From NCBI RefSeq assembly GCF_003031585.1, contig NZ_PWAA01000033.1, positions 124,001 to 188,000 of the forward strand: a stretch of 64,000 nucleotides of DNA, in the 5' to 3' direction. Shown here piece after piece: positions 26,264 to 34,640 of this stretch. Within the stretch, counting starts at the first letter, position 1. Each line of letters begins with the position of its first letter. The DNA is from Thalassobius sp. I31.1. Lineage in GTDB: Bacteria > Pseudomonadota > Alphaproteobacteria > Rhodobacterales > Rhodobacteraceae. Under the pieces are notes generated by a model. The model was not told the origin of the DNA. It did no database searches and saw nothing but the letters and a program-made list of their open reading frames with translations. Made by a program: the position numbers and the translations under genes.

Positions 26264-26307
26264 CATGCACAATCCATGCACATCTTATGCACAGTCTATG
26301 CATATAC
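26264..26307 (+). repeat. four 11-bp direct repeats upstream of the Rieske-like gene
   Basis: Units CATGCACAATC, CATGCACATCT, TATGCACAGTC and TATGCATATAC follow each other without gaps, with YATGCA invariant in all four and an 11-base period, i.e. one face of the helix. They end 84 bases before the proposed start of the Rieske-like gene and overlap the only TATACG-like -10 (26303-26308). The pattern suits cooperative binding of a regulator. Confidence 0.7.
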
Positions 26308-26391
26308 GGCGTGCGGCGAAGTTACCCTGCCTTCACCCTTTACAGCCCCGGTATTCAGGACCAGGCTAACCAAAACATTTCAGTTGGTACA

Positions 26392-27033
26392 ATGGTTCAG
26401 CGACGCGATTTTCTTTATTACGCAACAGGTGCGGTGGCCGCTGGTGTGACCGGCACGGCGATCTGGGGACTTGGACGCGCCATGGGTCCGACAGCCGCAA
26501 CACAGCACGACAAAAACCTTTACGTGGACATTAGTGATCTTGAAGAAGGTCGGCAGCTGACCGTGAAGTTCCGTCAGCGACCTGTGTTCATCCGCCACCG
26601 GACGCAGGAGGAAGTTGATCAAGCCCGCGCCACACAACTTGAGGATCTGTTTGATACCGCCACCCGGAGCATATCTTCTGACCGCCACTGGCGGCACACC
26701 GTGACAGGAAGTGCCGATGACCGGGAACGCAGTGTGGACCCTGAAGGGCGATACATTGTTCTCTGGGGCATCTGCACAAAAGAGGGCTGTGTACCATTGG
26801 GCGACAGAAGCGGCGACTATTACGGTTGGTTCTGTCCCTGTTGCGGAACGCATTATGATACATCAGGCCGGTTCCGAAAAGGCCCCGCGCCCCACAACAT
26901 GTATATCCCCAACTATGAATGGGACGCAGAAACCATGACGGTGGCACTGATTGACGAAACCAGCCCGCTACCCCTGTCCGACAAAGAGCTGGACAGGATC
27001 CTATACGGCGACGTCAGTGAAAACCAAAGATAG
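26392..27033 (+). CDS. Rieske-like protein of bc1 type with both histidine ligands lost
   Basis: 213 residues, closely patterned on the ubiquinol-cytochrome c reductase iron-sulfur subunit (PetA): twin-arginine-type RRDFLYYATGAVAAG with one membrane anchor, VFIRHRTQEEVDQAR, and a C-terminal cluster domain. In PetA the 2Fe-2S ligands lie in CTHLGC and CPCHG; here the boxes read C128-T-K130-E-G-C133 and C148-P-C150-C151-G. Thus His to Lys and His to Cys, while all four usual cysteines remain. A normal Rieske centre cannot form; a cluster with different ligands, a disulfide role, or a cluster-free protein are open. No cytochrome b or c1 gene adjoins, so this is a stand-alone paralog. Start chosen by homology; the ribosome site is weak. 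Confidence 0.85.
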   Translation: MVQRRDFLYYATGAVAAGVTGTAIWGLGRAMGPTAATQHDKNLYVDISDLEEGRQLTVKFRQRPVFIRHRTQEEVDQARATQLEDLFDTATRSISSDRHWRHTVTGSADDRERSVDPEGRYIVLWGICTKEGCVPLGDRSGDYYGWFCPCCGTHYDTSGRFRKGPAPHNMYIPNYEWDAETMTVALIDETSPLPLSDKELDRILYGDVSENQR

Positions 27034-28009
27034 GGTCCTTTTCACCCTCAAATATGGGTGAAATCGGAACCGCCTTCAGCGATCTGACGATGTGTTCATA
27101 CAACGCCGGGCGCCGTTGAGGATCTCTGAGTTTACTTCGATGTTCGCCTCCGAATACATATTCGAACAAGACATTCTGCATCCCGTTCAACGCCGCATGA
27201 TCAGCCCTTGTAAGAGCCTGAGTTTCAAAAATCCGGATCATTTCATCATGTTCGTCGTCTGGTAGCGCCAGGGATGAACTGTCTTCATAGAAAATGAGCA
27301 GGCGATGCCGGACGGCGTGAATACAGGCGCGCAGATTGCCGTCGTCACATGCCTGGTCCACAAAATGGATCGGGGGATGCACCGTGCCTGTATTTGCAGG
27401 ACCAACCATCAGCTGATTGGCAAACCTGCAAGCCGCAAATGAACCATTTTGGCAGAACGCCAGGGTCTCTTGCCGCTGTTCATCTGTGAAGCGGTCACGC
27501 CGCAGGCCCCTCTTAAATTCATAGGCATAAAAGCAACCTTCGATATCACCAAGACGGCACGCCCATTCGGCATAGAAGTTTGCTCTTTCGGGATCCGGAT
27601 CAAGATAAATGCACTGCGTCGTGTATTGTTCTGTTGAAAACGCGTTCCCCGGCACAGTTCGCTGGGATCTGGAACAGCTTCCCGATACGCCGTAGCGATA
27701 CTTCCTTGCAAGATCAGCACATGTGGCCCGGTGACCCGCGCGCTCACAGGCGCGCACCTGTGTTTTTATCTGCCCGTGGTATTCCCACCGGGCGCTTTTC
27801 TCGCCAGCCCAGGAAAGAACAAACAGCAACACCCCCAGCAGGCAAAAGTAGCCAACAAAAAAGTGAACCGGGTATTTCAATGGTCTGGAAGAACCCATAG
27901 GGCGAGTTTCCGGGCTCTCTGCCCCCTGGCCACGCCGTTCGAGAACCGCCCACAGGACCGGAAACAGACCTGCAAGAGCAAAAGCCGAAAACATAATTAG
28001 AAAATACAT
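27014..28009 (-). CDS. membrane-anchored cysteine-rich protein A, unknown
   Basis: 331 residues. Two membrane segments at the N-terminus (about 3-22 and 50-67) precede a soluble domain of presumably periplasmic location that has many regularly paired cysteines (VRACERAGHRATCADLARK, WACRLGDIEGCF, FCQNGSFAACRFA, QACDDGNLRACIH). The spacing AC..G....C resembles Sel1/Hcp-type helical repeats held by disulfides. It is a clear paralog of the next upstream gene. Its last 20 bases overlap the end of the convergent Rieske-like gene. Function unknown. Confidence 0.75.
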   Translation of the reverse strand: MYFLIMFSAFALAGLFPVLWAVLERRGQGAESPETRPMGSSRPLKYPVHFFVGYFCLLGVLLFVLSWAGEKSARWEYHGQIKTQVRACERAGHRATCADLARKYRYGVSGSCSRSQRTVPGNAFSTEQYTTQCIYLDPDPERANFYAEWACRLGDIEGCFYAYEFKRGLRRDRFTDEQRQETLAFCQNGSFAACRFANQLMVGPANTGTVHPPIHFVDQACDDGNLRACIHAVRHRLLIFYEDSSSLALPDDEHDEMIRIFETQALTRADHAALNGMQNVLFEYVFGGEHRSKLRDPQRRPALYEHIVRSLKAVPISPIFEGEKDPIFGFH

Positions 28010-28058
28010 CCGAATTCAACCTTCAAAGCCATAACATCCGTATCTGGGTATGACACCC

Positions 28059-29027
28059 CTATCTGAGACGCAGAGGCGGCAGTTCAACCGCTTCGAGAGC
28101 GTCCCGCACTGCAAAAAATCCAGCGTCGAGTTCTTCCATTGTTTCCGCGACAGGCTCTGCCTGAAAATCAGCAAAGAACGTCTGAACAATCTGATCCATT
28201 TCGACAAGTTTCTGCGCCTCGTAATGATCCAGCGTGCGACTGGTGCTGAGCGTCAGCATGCGCATCTTAATCGCCAGAATTTCCTGATAATCCGCGGCCG
28301 CCCCCGCAGCACCCGCTGCAAACACATCAAGCAGACGCAGTTTCATACTATGCAGACAAGCACTGCTTTCACCGGCCTCACAGGCCTCATGGATCAGTTC
28401 TGCGGGCGGCAAGACCGGGGTTGCTGCCGGGGCCTGGGTAATTGTCGACAGCAAATCACAGGCGACAAATGAACCCTGATTGCAAAGCGCTTCATAGCTG
28501 TTGATTTCATCCGGGCGAAATGCGCCGGGCGCACGGGTCCAGTTCTGACTGAAAAAGCAACCGTCCTGACTGCCGGCTTCACAGGCCAGCCTTGCAAAGT
28601 GGTTTGCTTTTTCCTGATCGGGATCAAGCAGACGACACGACCGTGACGTAGTTGTCCCGGTGCTGTAGCGGCTTCCGCCAGAAGAACTTACACATATGCC
28701 GGTTACACCATTCCAGTGTTTCCTGGCGAGTTCCAGGCAATCATCTGCATCGCGATTGCGTTCACACGCCGATATGTCCGCCTTCAGTTCGCTCCGATAG
28801 CTCAATTGCGGTGCAATATCATCGCCCCAGATAAGCAACACAGTGCAGGCAAGAATGACCACGACGTAAGATATTTTAAACGCGTTATCGCGGCTCTGTA
28901 TGTTTTCGTCACGGTTAAACCCGTTCCCCTCACCACGCTTGCGGGACGTGCGGTGTTCCCACCAGGACCAGAGAAGCGGATATGCCACCACAATGATCAT
29001 TGGCATAAAAAGAAACACATAAGCCAT
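28059..29027 (-). CDS. membrane-anchored cysteine-rich protein B, unknown
   Basis: 322 residues from the ATG at 29027; the frame is open to 29108 but that leader is not membrane-like. Layout matches protein A: membrane segments about 3-20 and 50-67, then a cysteine-paired domain (ISACERNRDADDCLELARKH, LACEAGSQDGCFF, LCNQGSFVACDL, EACEAGESSACLH). Shared blocks with A include GV.G.C, LDPD.E.AN..A..AC and QGSF.AC. It is 49 bases upstream of A and probably co-transcribed. The pair separates rpmD from rplO. Function unknown. Confidence 0.75.
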   Translation of the reverse strand: MAYVFLFMPMIIVVAYPLLWSWWEHRTSRKRGEGNGFNRDENIQSRDNAFKISYVVVILACTVLLIWGDDIAPQLSYRSELKADISACERNRDADDCLELARKHWNGVTGICVSSSGGSRYSTGTTTSRSCRLLDPDQEKANHFARLACEAGSQDGCFFSQNWTRAPGAFRPDEINSYEALCNQGSFVACDLLSTITQAPAATPVLPPAELIHEACEAGESSACLHSMKLRLLDVFAAGAAGAAADYQEILAIKMRMLTLSTSRTLDHYEAQKLVEMDQIVQTFFADFQAEPVAETMEELDAGFFAVRDALEAVELPPLRLR

Positions 29028-29111
29028 CACACAACACCTCTGCACAAAACACGAACGGTTTACACAGAAAGCCGGACGTATGACAGACCTGAAAGGCTTT
29101 GCAGACACATC

Positions 29112-29144
29112 AAAAACGCCCCGGCGTTTCCACCGGGGCGTTTT
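29112..29144. terminator. terminator after rpmD (bidirectional)
   Basis: Stem AAAACGCCCCGG/CCGGGGCGTTTT (12 pairs) with T runs on both strands, 32 bases after the rpmD stop. It ends the spc-type operon and shields the inserted genes. Confidence 0.9.
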
Positions 29145-29171
29145 GAATTTCAGATCAGGTGAGTGTTAAAC

Positions 29172-29360
29172 TCAGCCCTTTTCTTCGATGATCTCAACCA
29201 TGTGAGAAATCTTTGCAACCATGCCGCGGATCGCTGGTGTATCTTCCAGCTCACGGGTTTTGTGCATTTTGTTCAGGCCGAGGCCGATCAGTGTCTGACG
29301 CTGTTTAGCAGGACGACGGATCGGGGAGCCGATTTGTTTTACAACGATGGTTTTAGCCAT
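29172..29360 (-). CDS. rpmD: 50S ribosomal protein L30
   Basis: 62-residue large-subunit protein; [20 protein letters not shown] and LGLNKMHK are characteristic. It follows rpsE by 12 bases and is the last gene of its unit; rplO, its usual next neighbour, is over 3 kb away. Confidence 0.97.
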   Translation of the reverse strand: MAKTIVVKQIGSPIRRPAKQRQTLIGLGLNKMHKTRELEDTPAIRGMVAKISHMVEIIEEKG

Positions 29361-29372
29361 GGTATCAGTTCC

Positions 29373-29939
29373 TTATGCTTCTGCTGCAGTGTCAGCTTCG
29401 GCTTCAGGCTTACGCAGAATGTCTGCAACCTTCTTGCCACGACGCTGAGCGACCATACGAGGGCTGGCTTCTTTGCCAAGGCCATCGATTGTTGCGCGGA
29501 TCATGTTGTATGGGTTCTGGGAACCCAGGGACTTGGAAACCACGTCTTTAACGCCAAGCATTTCGAAAACAGCACGCATTGGACCACCGGCGATGATACC
29601 AGTACCTTCAGGTGCTGTACGCATGATGACTTTACCAGCGCCATGACGACCTTCGATGTCGTGGTGCAGGGTGCGGCCTTCACGAAGAGGCACGCGGATC
29701 ATCTGACGTTTCGCTTGCTCAGTCGCTTTGCGGATCGCTTCAGGGACTTCTTTGGCTTTACCTTTGCCAAAGCCGACGCGGCCTTTTTGATCGCCTACAA
29801 CAACCAGGGCTGCAAAGCCGAAGCGCTTACCACCTTTAACGGTTTTGGATACGCGGTTGATTGCGACCAGACGATCTGCAAATTCCGGTGTTTCTTCACG
29901 ATCGCGGCGGTTGCCACGACGGTTTTCACGTTCTGCCAT
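29373..29939 (-). CDS. rpsE: 30S ribosomal protein S5
   Basis: 188-residue small-subunit protein with the S5 double-stranded RNA-binding fold. [37 protein letters not shown] and [16 protein letters not shown] are present. A short charged N-terminal extension ([15 protein letters not shown]) is typical of alphaproteobacteria. Confidence 0.98.
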   Translation of the reverse strand: MAERENRRGNRRDREETPEFADRLVAINRVSKTVKGGKRFGFAALVVVGDQKGRVGFGKGKAKEVPEAIRKATEQAKRQMIRVPLREGRTLHHDIEGRHGAGKVIMRTAPEGTGIIAGGPMRAVFEMLGVKDVVSKSLGSQNPYNMIRATIDGLGKEASPRMVAQRRGKKVADILRKPEAEADTAAEA

Positions 29940-30055
29940 TTGGGCATTCCTTCGTGTGTGACGTTTGCACGTCGGTAAATCTCAATCCAAGTAGGGCAAG
30001 ACCGAAATCCTGCCCTCTGGATCATCGGAAAGGCGTTGCCGCCTTTCACAGTTTC

Positions 30056-30415
30056 TCAGAACTTCAGACCACCTTCACGGGCAGCGTCGGCCAGGGCCTG
30101 CACTTTACCGTGGAAGAGGAAACCGCCGCGATCAAAGACACATTCAGTGACGTTTGCCGCTTTAGCCCGCTCTGCGATCGCAGAACCAACTTTGGCAGCC
30201 GCGTCTTTGTTGTTCTTGCCAACAACGCCCAGGTCTTTCTCGAGAGAAGACGCGGAAGCGATGGTAACGCCGTTCAGATCGTCGATCAGCTGAACGCTGA
30301 TGTTCTTGTTTGAACGGTGAACAGACAGGCGCGGACGACCGTATGCAGTTTTCTTCAGTTTGTTCCGAACGCGCAGGCGGCGCTTCAGAAACAGGGTTCT
30401 TTTGCTGTTTGCCAT
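30056..30415 (-). CDS. rplR: 50S ribosomal protein L18
   Basis: 119-residue 5S-rRNA-binding protein. [20 protein letters not shown] at the N-terminus and [20 protein letters not shown] at the C-terminus identify it. 11 bases separate it from rplF. Confidence 0.98.
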   Translation of the reverse strand: MANSKRTLFLKRRLRVRNKLKKTAYGRPRLSVHRSNKNISVQLIDDLNGVTIASASSLEKDLGVVGKNNKDAAAKVGSAIAERAKAANVTECVFDRGGFLFHGKVQALADAAREGGLKF

Positions 30416-30426
30416 TTTTAGCGTCC

Positions 30427-30960
30427 TTACTTCTTCTTGCCTTCTTTGCGGAAGACAAACTCGCCTTTGTAGCGGATGCCCTTGCCTTTGTAAGGCTCAG
30501 GTTTACGCCACGCGCGAATGTTTGCTGCGACTTCACCGACCTGCTGGTCGTTGATGCCTTCCACAATGATTACAGTCTGCTTTGGCGCAGTGATCGTGAT
30601 GCCTTCAGGCGCCTCGATCTCAACGTCATGGGACAGACCCAGGTTCAGCTTCAGGACATTGCCCTGCATAGCAGCACGATAACCAACACCCTGGATTTCC
30701 AGCTCTTTTTTGAAGCCTTCAGTCACACCGGTTACGAGGTTCGCGATCATTGTGCGGGACATGCCCCACTGTTGACGTGCACGCTTGGACTTGCCACGTG
30801 GATCAACCTGAACGCTGTTCTCTTCGATGGTAATAGTTACATCATCGGTTGCTGTGAAGCTGCGAGCGCCTTTCGGGCCTTTAACTTCGATGGTCTGACC
30901 GTCCAGGGACGCAGAAACGCCACCTGGAAGCTCAACCGCTTTTTTACCAATTCGAGACAT
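30427..30960 (-). CDS. rplF: 50S ribosomal protein L6
   Basis: 177-residue large-subunit protein of two related domains. Typical sequence: [37 protein letters not shown] and the C-terminal [20 protein letters not shown]. Ten bases after rpsH. Confidence 0.98.
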   Translation of the reverse strand: MSRIGKKAVELPGGVSASLDGQTIEVKGPKGARSFTATDDVTITIEENSVQVDPRGKSKRARQQWGMSRTMIANLVTGVTEGFKKELEIQGVGYRAAMQGNVLKLNLGLSHDVEIEAPEGITITAPKQTVIIVEGINDQQVGEVAANIRAWRKPEPYKGKGIRYKGEFVFRKEGKKK

Positions 30961-30970
30961 TGTCTACTCC

Positions 30971-31363
30971 TTAGAATACGGTGCAGAGCACTTCGCCGCC
31001 AATGTTGGCCGCACGTGCGTTTGCATCCGACATCACACCCCGGGAGGTGGAGACAATCGACACACCCAGGCCCTGACGGACAGTTGGGATGTCATTTACG
31101 CCCATGTATACGCGACGGCCTGGCGTGGAAACACGCTTCAGCTCACGGATAACAGGGGTGCCATCGAAGTATTTCAGGCTGATTTCCAGGGTCGGGTGAC
31201 CGTTGGCATCAGTACCTTTTTCGTAACCACGAATGTAACCTTCGTCTGCAAGCACATCCAGAACCCATGCACGCAGCTTGGAAGCTGGTGTGGATACGAC
31301 GGATTTGCCGCGCAGTTGAGAGTTACGGATACGGGTGAGCATATCGCCGATAGGATCGTTCAT
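30971..31363 (-). CDS. rpsH: 30S ribosomal protein S8
   Basis: 130-residue 16S-rRNA-binding protein, in many bacteria also the translational repressor of the spc operon. [19 protein letters not shown] opens it; the C-terminus has [18 protein letters not shown]. 13 bases after rpsN. Confidence 0.98.
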   Translation of the reverse strand: MNDPIGDMLTRIRNSQLRGKSVVSTPASKLRAWVLDVLADEGYIRGYEKGTDANGHPTLEISLKYFDGTPVIRELKRVSTPGRRVYMGVNDIPTVRQGLGVSIVSTSRGVMSDANARAANIGGEVLCTVF

Positions 31364-31376
31364 ATCGTTCTCTCCC

Positions 31377-31682
31377 TTACCAGCTGGATTTCACGAGGCC
31401 AGGAATCTGACCGGCAGAGCCGAGATCCCGGAGCGCAATACGGCTGACCTTCAGCTTACGGTAGTAAGCGTGAGGACGACCAGTCAGCTGACAACGGTTA
31501 TGCATCCGTGTCGCAGAGCTGTTGCGTGGCAGTTTTGCAAGTTTCAGGCGCGCTTTGAAACGCTCTTCCATCGGCTTGCTCTCATCTTTTGCGATCTCTT
31601 TCAGTTCGGCACGCTTGGCGGCGTATTTTTCCACCAGCTTTGCGCGCTTTACTTCGCGAGCGATCATAGACTTTTTAGCCAT
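31377..31682 (-). CDS. rpsN: 30S ribosomal protein S14
   Basis: 101-residue long form of S14 without the zinc-binding cysteines (C-minus type). [20 protein letters not shown] and the C-terminal GLVKSSW are diagnostic. Confidence 0.98.
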   Translation of the reverse strand: MAKKSMIAREVKRAKLVEKYAAKRAELKEIAKDESKPMEERFKARLKLAKLPRNSSATRMHNRCQLTGRPHAYYRKLKVSRIALRDLGSAGQIPGLVKSSW

Positions 31683-31701
31683 TATTGATTTCCTTCCGCG
31701 A

Positions 31702-32265
31702 TCAGCTGTTGAAAGGCATATTGAAAGCTTTCAACAGCGCCTTTGCTTCCGCGTCAGTCTTCGCGGTGGTTGCGATCACAATGTCCATACCCAGCATATC
31801 AACAACTTTGTCGAAGTCGATTTCAGGGAAAACGATGTGTTCTTTCAGACCCATGGCATAGTTACCACGACCATCGAAGCTTTTGCCGGATACGCCGCGG
31901 AAGTCGCGGATACGTGGCATAGCAATGGTGATCAGGCGGTCAAGGAATTCAAACATCTGGTCGCCGCGCAGTGTGACTTTGGTGCCGAGTGGCATCTCTT
32001 CACGTACACGGAAACCCGCAATGGATTTCTTCGCCTTGGTAACAACAGCATGTTGACCAGAGATGAGAGTCAGCGCTTCTTGTGCGTGCTTCACCTTCTT
32101 GGTGTCTTTGGTTGCTTCGCCGACACCCATGTTCAGAACGATTTTGTCGAGCTTAGGCAGCTGCATTTCGTTCTTGTAGCCGAACTCTTCCATGAGAGCA
32201 GCCCGGATGGTGTCTTTGTACAGCGCTTTCAGACGGGGGGTGTAAGTTTGTGCGTCGAGCATCAT
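31702..32265 (-). CDS. rplE: 50S ribosomal protein L5
   Basis: 187-residue 5S-rRNA-binding protein. [40 protein letters not shown] and [20 protein letters not shown] are present. Two adjacent ATGs (32265 and 32262) both lie downstream of GGGGAG; the first overlaps the rplX stop. Confidence 0.98.
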   Translation of the reverse strand: MMLDAQTYTPRLKALYKDTIRAALMEEFGYKNEMQLPKLDKIVLNMGVGEATKDTKKVKHAQEALTLISGQHAVVTKAKKSIAGFRVREEMPLGTKVTLRGDQMFEFLDRLITIAMPRIRDFRGVSGKSFDGRGNYAMGLKEHIVFPEIDFDKVVDMLGMDIVIATTAKTDAEAKALLKAFNMPFNS

Positions 32266-32567
32266 ACGGTCTCCCCGGTTGATTTGGCGAAACGCACCTT
32301 TTTGCCGTCTTCCTCACGGAAGCCAACACGGGTCGCTTTACCATTGCTGTCGAGCAGAGCAAGGTTGGACAGATCAACTGGCATAGCAGTTGGAACGCGG
32401 CCACCCTGGCTTGTCTGGGTCTGTTTTGTGTGACGGATAGCAACATTAACGCCATCAATCACAGCTTTGCCGGCAGTTGGGTTTACAGAGGAAATTTCGC
32501 CCTCTTTGCCCTTGTCCTTACCAGCAAGAACGACGACTTTATCGCCTTTTTTCAGCTTAGCAGCCAT
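32262..32567 (-). CDS. rplX: 50S ribosomal protein L24
   Basis: 101-residue KOW-domain protein that starts 23S rRNA assembly. [20 protein letters not shown] and the middle block [17 protein letters not shown] identify it. It is one base downstream of rplN and overlaps rplE. Confidence 0.98.
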   Translation of the reverse strand: MAAKLKKGDKVVVLAGKDKGKEGEISSVNPTAGKAVIDGVNVAIRHTKQTQTSQGGRVPTAMPVDLSNLALLDSNGKATRVGFREEDGKKVRFAKSTGETV

Positions 32568-32568
32568 C

Positions 32569-32937
32569 TTACAGCACCTCCGGCGCGAGTGAGATGATTT
32601 TCATGAAGTTCTTTGCACGAAGCTCACGAACAACTGGCCCGAAGATACGTGTACCTACTGGTTCGTTGTTGTTGTTCAAGATCACAGCGGCGTTGCCGTC
32701 GAACTTGATTGCTGTGCCGTCTTCACGACGAACTTGTTTGGCTGTGCGAACAACAACGGCCTTACGGACGTCGCCTTTTTTCACACGACCGCGTGGAATG
32801 GCTTCCTTCACGGAAACGACAATGATGTCGCCTACGCTAGCGTATTTACGCTTGGAACCACCCAGAACCTTAATGCACTGAACACGGCGCGCGCCGCTGT
32901 TGTCAGCAACATCCAGGTTGGTCTGCATCTGGATCAT
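32569..32937 (-). CDS. rplN: 50S ribosomal protein L14
   Basis: 122-residue large-subunit interface protein. [40 protein letters not shown] and the ending [14 protein letters not shown] are highly conserved features. Confidence 0.98.
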   Translation of the reverse strand: MIQMQTNLDVADNSGARRVQCIKVLGGSKRKYASVGDIIVVSVKEAIPRGRVKKGDVRKAVVVRTAKQVRREDGTAIKFDGNAAVILNNNNEPVGTRIFGPVVRELRAKNFMKIISLAPEVL

Positions 32938-33015
32938 TTGGTTTCTCCCGACCTGTGGGGGGCTCAGATATGCCTGATCCCCAAGGTTTCGATTATGGGA
33001 GTTCTGAAAGCCTGA

Positions 33016-33246
33016 TTAGGCGGACAGAACTTCCCAGCGTTTCGTTTTCGACTTAGGTGCACATTCCTGGATACGGACCTGGTCACCTTTTTTGAAAGCG
33101 TTCTGTTCATCGTGCGCCCGGTATTTTTTGGACTTACGAATGGTTTTCTTAAGCACTGGGTGTGTGAAGCGGCGCTCGACAGAGACAGTTACAGTCTGTG
33201 CGTTTGCGTCAGAAGTCACGGTGCCGGTCAGAATACGTTTGGGCAT
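33016..33246 (-). CDS. rpsQ: 30S ribosomal protein S17
   Basis: 76-residue OB-fold protein binding 16S r[23 protein letters not shown] and [20 protein letters not shown] mark it. It follows rpmC by 14 bases. Confidence 0.98.
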   Translation of the reverse strand: MPKRILTGTVTSDANAQTVTVSVERRFTHPVLKKTIRKSKKYRAHDEQNAFKKGDQVRIQECAPKSKTKRWEVLSA

Positions 33247-33260
33247 ATCTCAGGCTCCCC

Positions 33261-33467
33261 TTATGCTTCAGAAGCTGCGGCTGCAGCTTTTTCGTTCAGA
33301 ATGGTCTTCACACGTGCTGCTTCACGGCGTGCCGCGCGCATACGAGTTGTGGATTCAAGCTGACCAGTGGCCTGCTGAAAACGCAGATTGAAGGATTCTT
33401 TTTTCAGTGTGGAGAGAGCTTCTTTCAGCTCGTCCGGCGTTTTATCACGCAATTCATTGGCGTTCAT
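33261..33467 (-). CDS. rpmC: 50S ribosomal protein L29
   Basis: 68-residue helical protein at the exit tunnel. The ATG at 33467 ([18 protein letters not shown]) is the conserved start with GAGGCGAC upstream. First gene of its transcription unit here, because rplP is separated from it by a plus-strand gene and two promoter/terminator elements. Confidence 0.97.
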   Translation of the reverse strand: MNANELRDKTPDELKEALSTLKKESFNLRFQQATGQLESTTRMRAARREAARVKTILNEKAAAAASEA

Positions 33468-33578
33468 GTCGCCTCTTCCTTTGCCTTGCACCAGAAAGCC
33501 CCTGATTAAGGGTAACTTTTTCCCTGGTGGGTGAATAAAAATGCACACGATTCCCCGAAAGGGACCGCGAACTGGTGT

Positions 33579-33607
33579 TCTATAGGGGGGATTGGGAGGT
33601 GAGGCAA
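33579..33607 (-). promoter_or_regulatory. predicted promoter of rpmC operon
   Basis: TTGCCT, 17-base spacer (CACCTCCCAATCCCCCC), TATAGA, about 110 bases before rpmC. Its spacer closely matches that of the rpsJ promoter at 40173-40201. Confidence 0.7.
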
Positions 33608-33703
33608 GGGGTATCTTACCTTTATTTATTGCCTCAAAACATGGCCAGGCGTGCGACCGCTTTGCCTCTCGCCCTGACCAGAACTTAAGGCTAAAACACC
33701 ATC

Positions 33704-34324
33704 ATGACCAAAATTGAATCTCTCTTCGTGACCCGCCTTTATCATGCGCAGCTTGCTGAGCAGTCCCCAGTGATTGATCCGGATGAGCTGTACGACAGCT
33801 GCTATTCCATTGCCGAGGATGACGAGGCCGGGCAGGAATGGTGTGAGAAGGAAGGCTATCCGGGCTATACCTCTTATGCGTCCCTGACGGATCTGCCCTG
33901 GCGGTTTCCGGTGTTTGCGGGGCTGGTTGAGGCGCTGGACAAACATGTTGCGGCTTTTGCGGAAGATCTGCAGTTTAACTTGGACGATCGCAAACTGGTG
34001 CTGGAAGACATCTGGATCAACATCCTGCCCCCCGGCGGCTATCATTCCGCCCATATCCACCCGCATTCGGTGATTTCCGGCACAACCTATGTTGCCCTGC
34101 CCGATGGCGCCGGTGCGCTGCGTTATGAAGATCCGCGCCATGCGATGATGATGGCCGCCCCACCCCGCATCAAGGACGCACGCCGCGAGCATCAAAGCTT
34201 CATCAAGATGCGCCCCGATGAAGGCGACGTCCTGCTGTGGGAAAGCTGGCTGCGCCATGAGGTGATGCAGAACACCGGTGAGGAAGAACGCTGTTCGGTG
34301 AGCTTTAATTATAAGTGGGAATGA
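33704..34324 (+). CDS. TIGR02466-type 2-oxoglutarate/Fe(II) oxygenase-like protein
   Basis: 206 residues. The C-terminal half has the double-stranded beta-helix marks of this putative oxygenase family: SAHIHPHSVISGTTYVALP (candidate iron-binding His residues) and, later, GDVLLWESWLRHEV with a further His and NYKWE at the end. No target is known for the family in detail. It lies on the plus strand, inserted in the ribosomal gene cluster between rpmC and rplP, bounded by the rpmC promoter and a bidirectional terminator. Whether it hydroxylates a ribosomal protein is speculation from position. Confidence 0.85.
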   Translation: MTKIESLFVTRLYHAQLAEQSPVIDPDELYDSCYSIAEDDEAGQEWCEKEGYPGYTSYASLTDLPWRFPVFAGLVEALDKHVAAFAEDLQFNLDDRKLVLEDIWINILPPGGYHSAHIHPHSVISGTTYVALPDGAGALRYEDPRHAMMMAAPPRIKDARREHQSFIKMRPDEGDVLLWESWLRHEVMQNTGEEERCSVSFNYKWE

Positions 34325-34518
34325 GTGAGCGTACCGGGGCGGGAACACCAGCCACATTTACCGGTTCTCACAATAGAAACACCAGTGCCTGACCCGGGGT
34401 GGGCGTGAAGCGCCATAAATAGGATAAGTAACTTTACAAAAATTTGAGCGCAATAACCTCGTCATTCCGTTTTCCCAATATAAATACACTCACTCACCAC
34501 CCATATAGCACCAACAAG

Positions 34519-34550
34519 AAAACCCCCGCCAGTTTCCTGACGGGGGTTTT
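34519..34550. terminator. bidirectional terminator between oxygenase gene and rplP
   Basis: AAAACCCCCG.CAG/CTG.CGGGGGTTTT stem with T runs on both strands, serving the plus-strand oxygenase gene and the minus-strand rplP unit. The 316-base gap (34325-34640) has, beyond it, two long hairpins on the rplP side and nothing else recognisable. Confidence 0.9.
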
Positions 34551-34568
34551 TACTATTTGAACCGGTGG

Positions 34569-34604
34569 GCTCTCGTTGCTTTTGTTACCAAAAGCAACGA
34601 GAGC
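34569..34604. repeat. 16-bp perfect hairpin in rplP 3' region
   Basis: GCTCTCGTTGCTTTTG and CAAAAGCAACGAGAGC are exact reverse complements around the four-base loop TTAC. It has no T run on the minus strand side, so it is not a standard terminator; it lies between the rplP stop and the true terminator. Confidence 0.85.
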
Positions 34605-34614
34605 CTCTGGCTGA

Positions 34615-34633
34615 CGATCCGCAGTGCGGATCG
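34615..34633. repeat. 8-bp perfect hairpin just after rplP
   Basis: CGATCCGC-AGT-GCGGATCG, eight base pairs, seven bases beyond the rplP stop codon. With the next two stems it makes a three-hairpin 3' end. Confidence 0.75.
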
Positions 34634-34640
34634 CAGCGTA

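Noticed and set aside
26264-26307. CRISPR-like repeat array
   Set aside because: Units are 11 bases and directly adjacent with no spacers; no cas genes are in the window.
26392-27033. calling this gene petA, the working bc1 Rieske subunit
   Set aside because: Both histidine ligands are absent and there are no petB or petC genes alongside.
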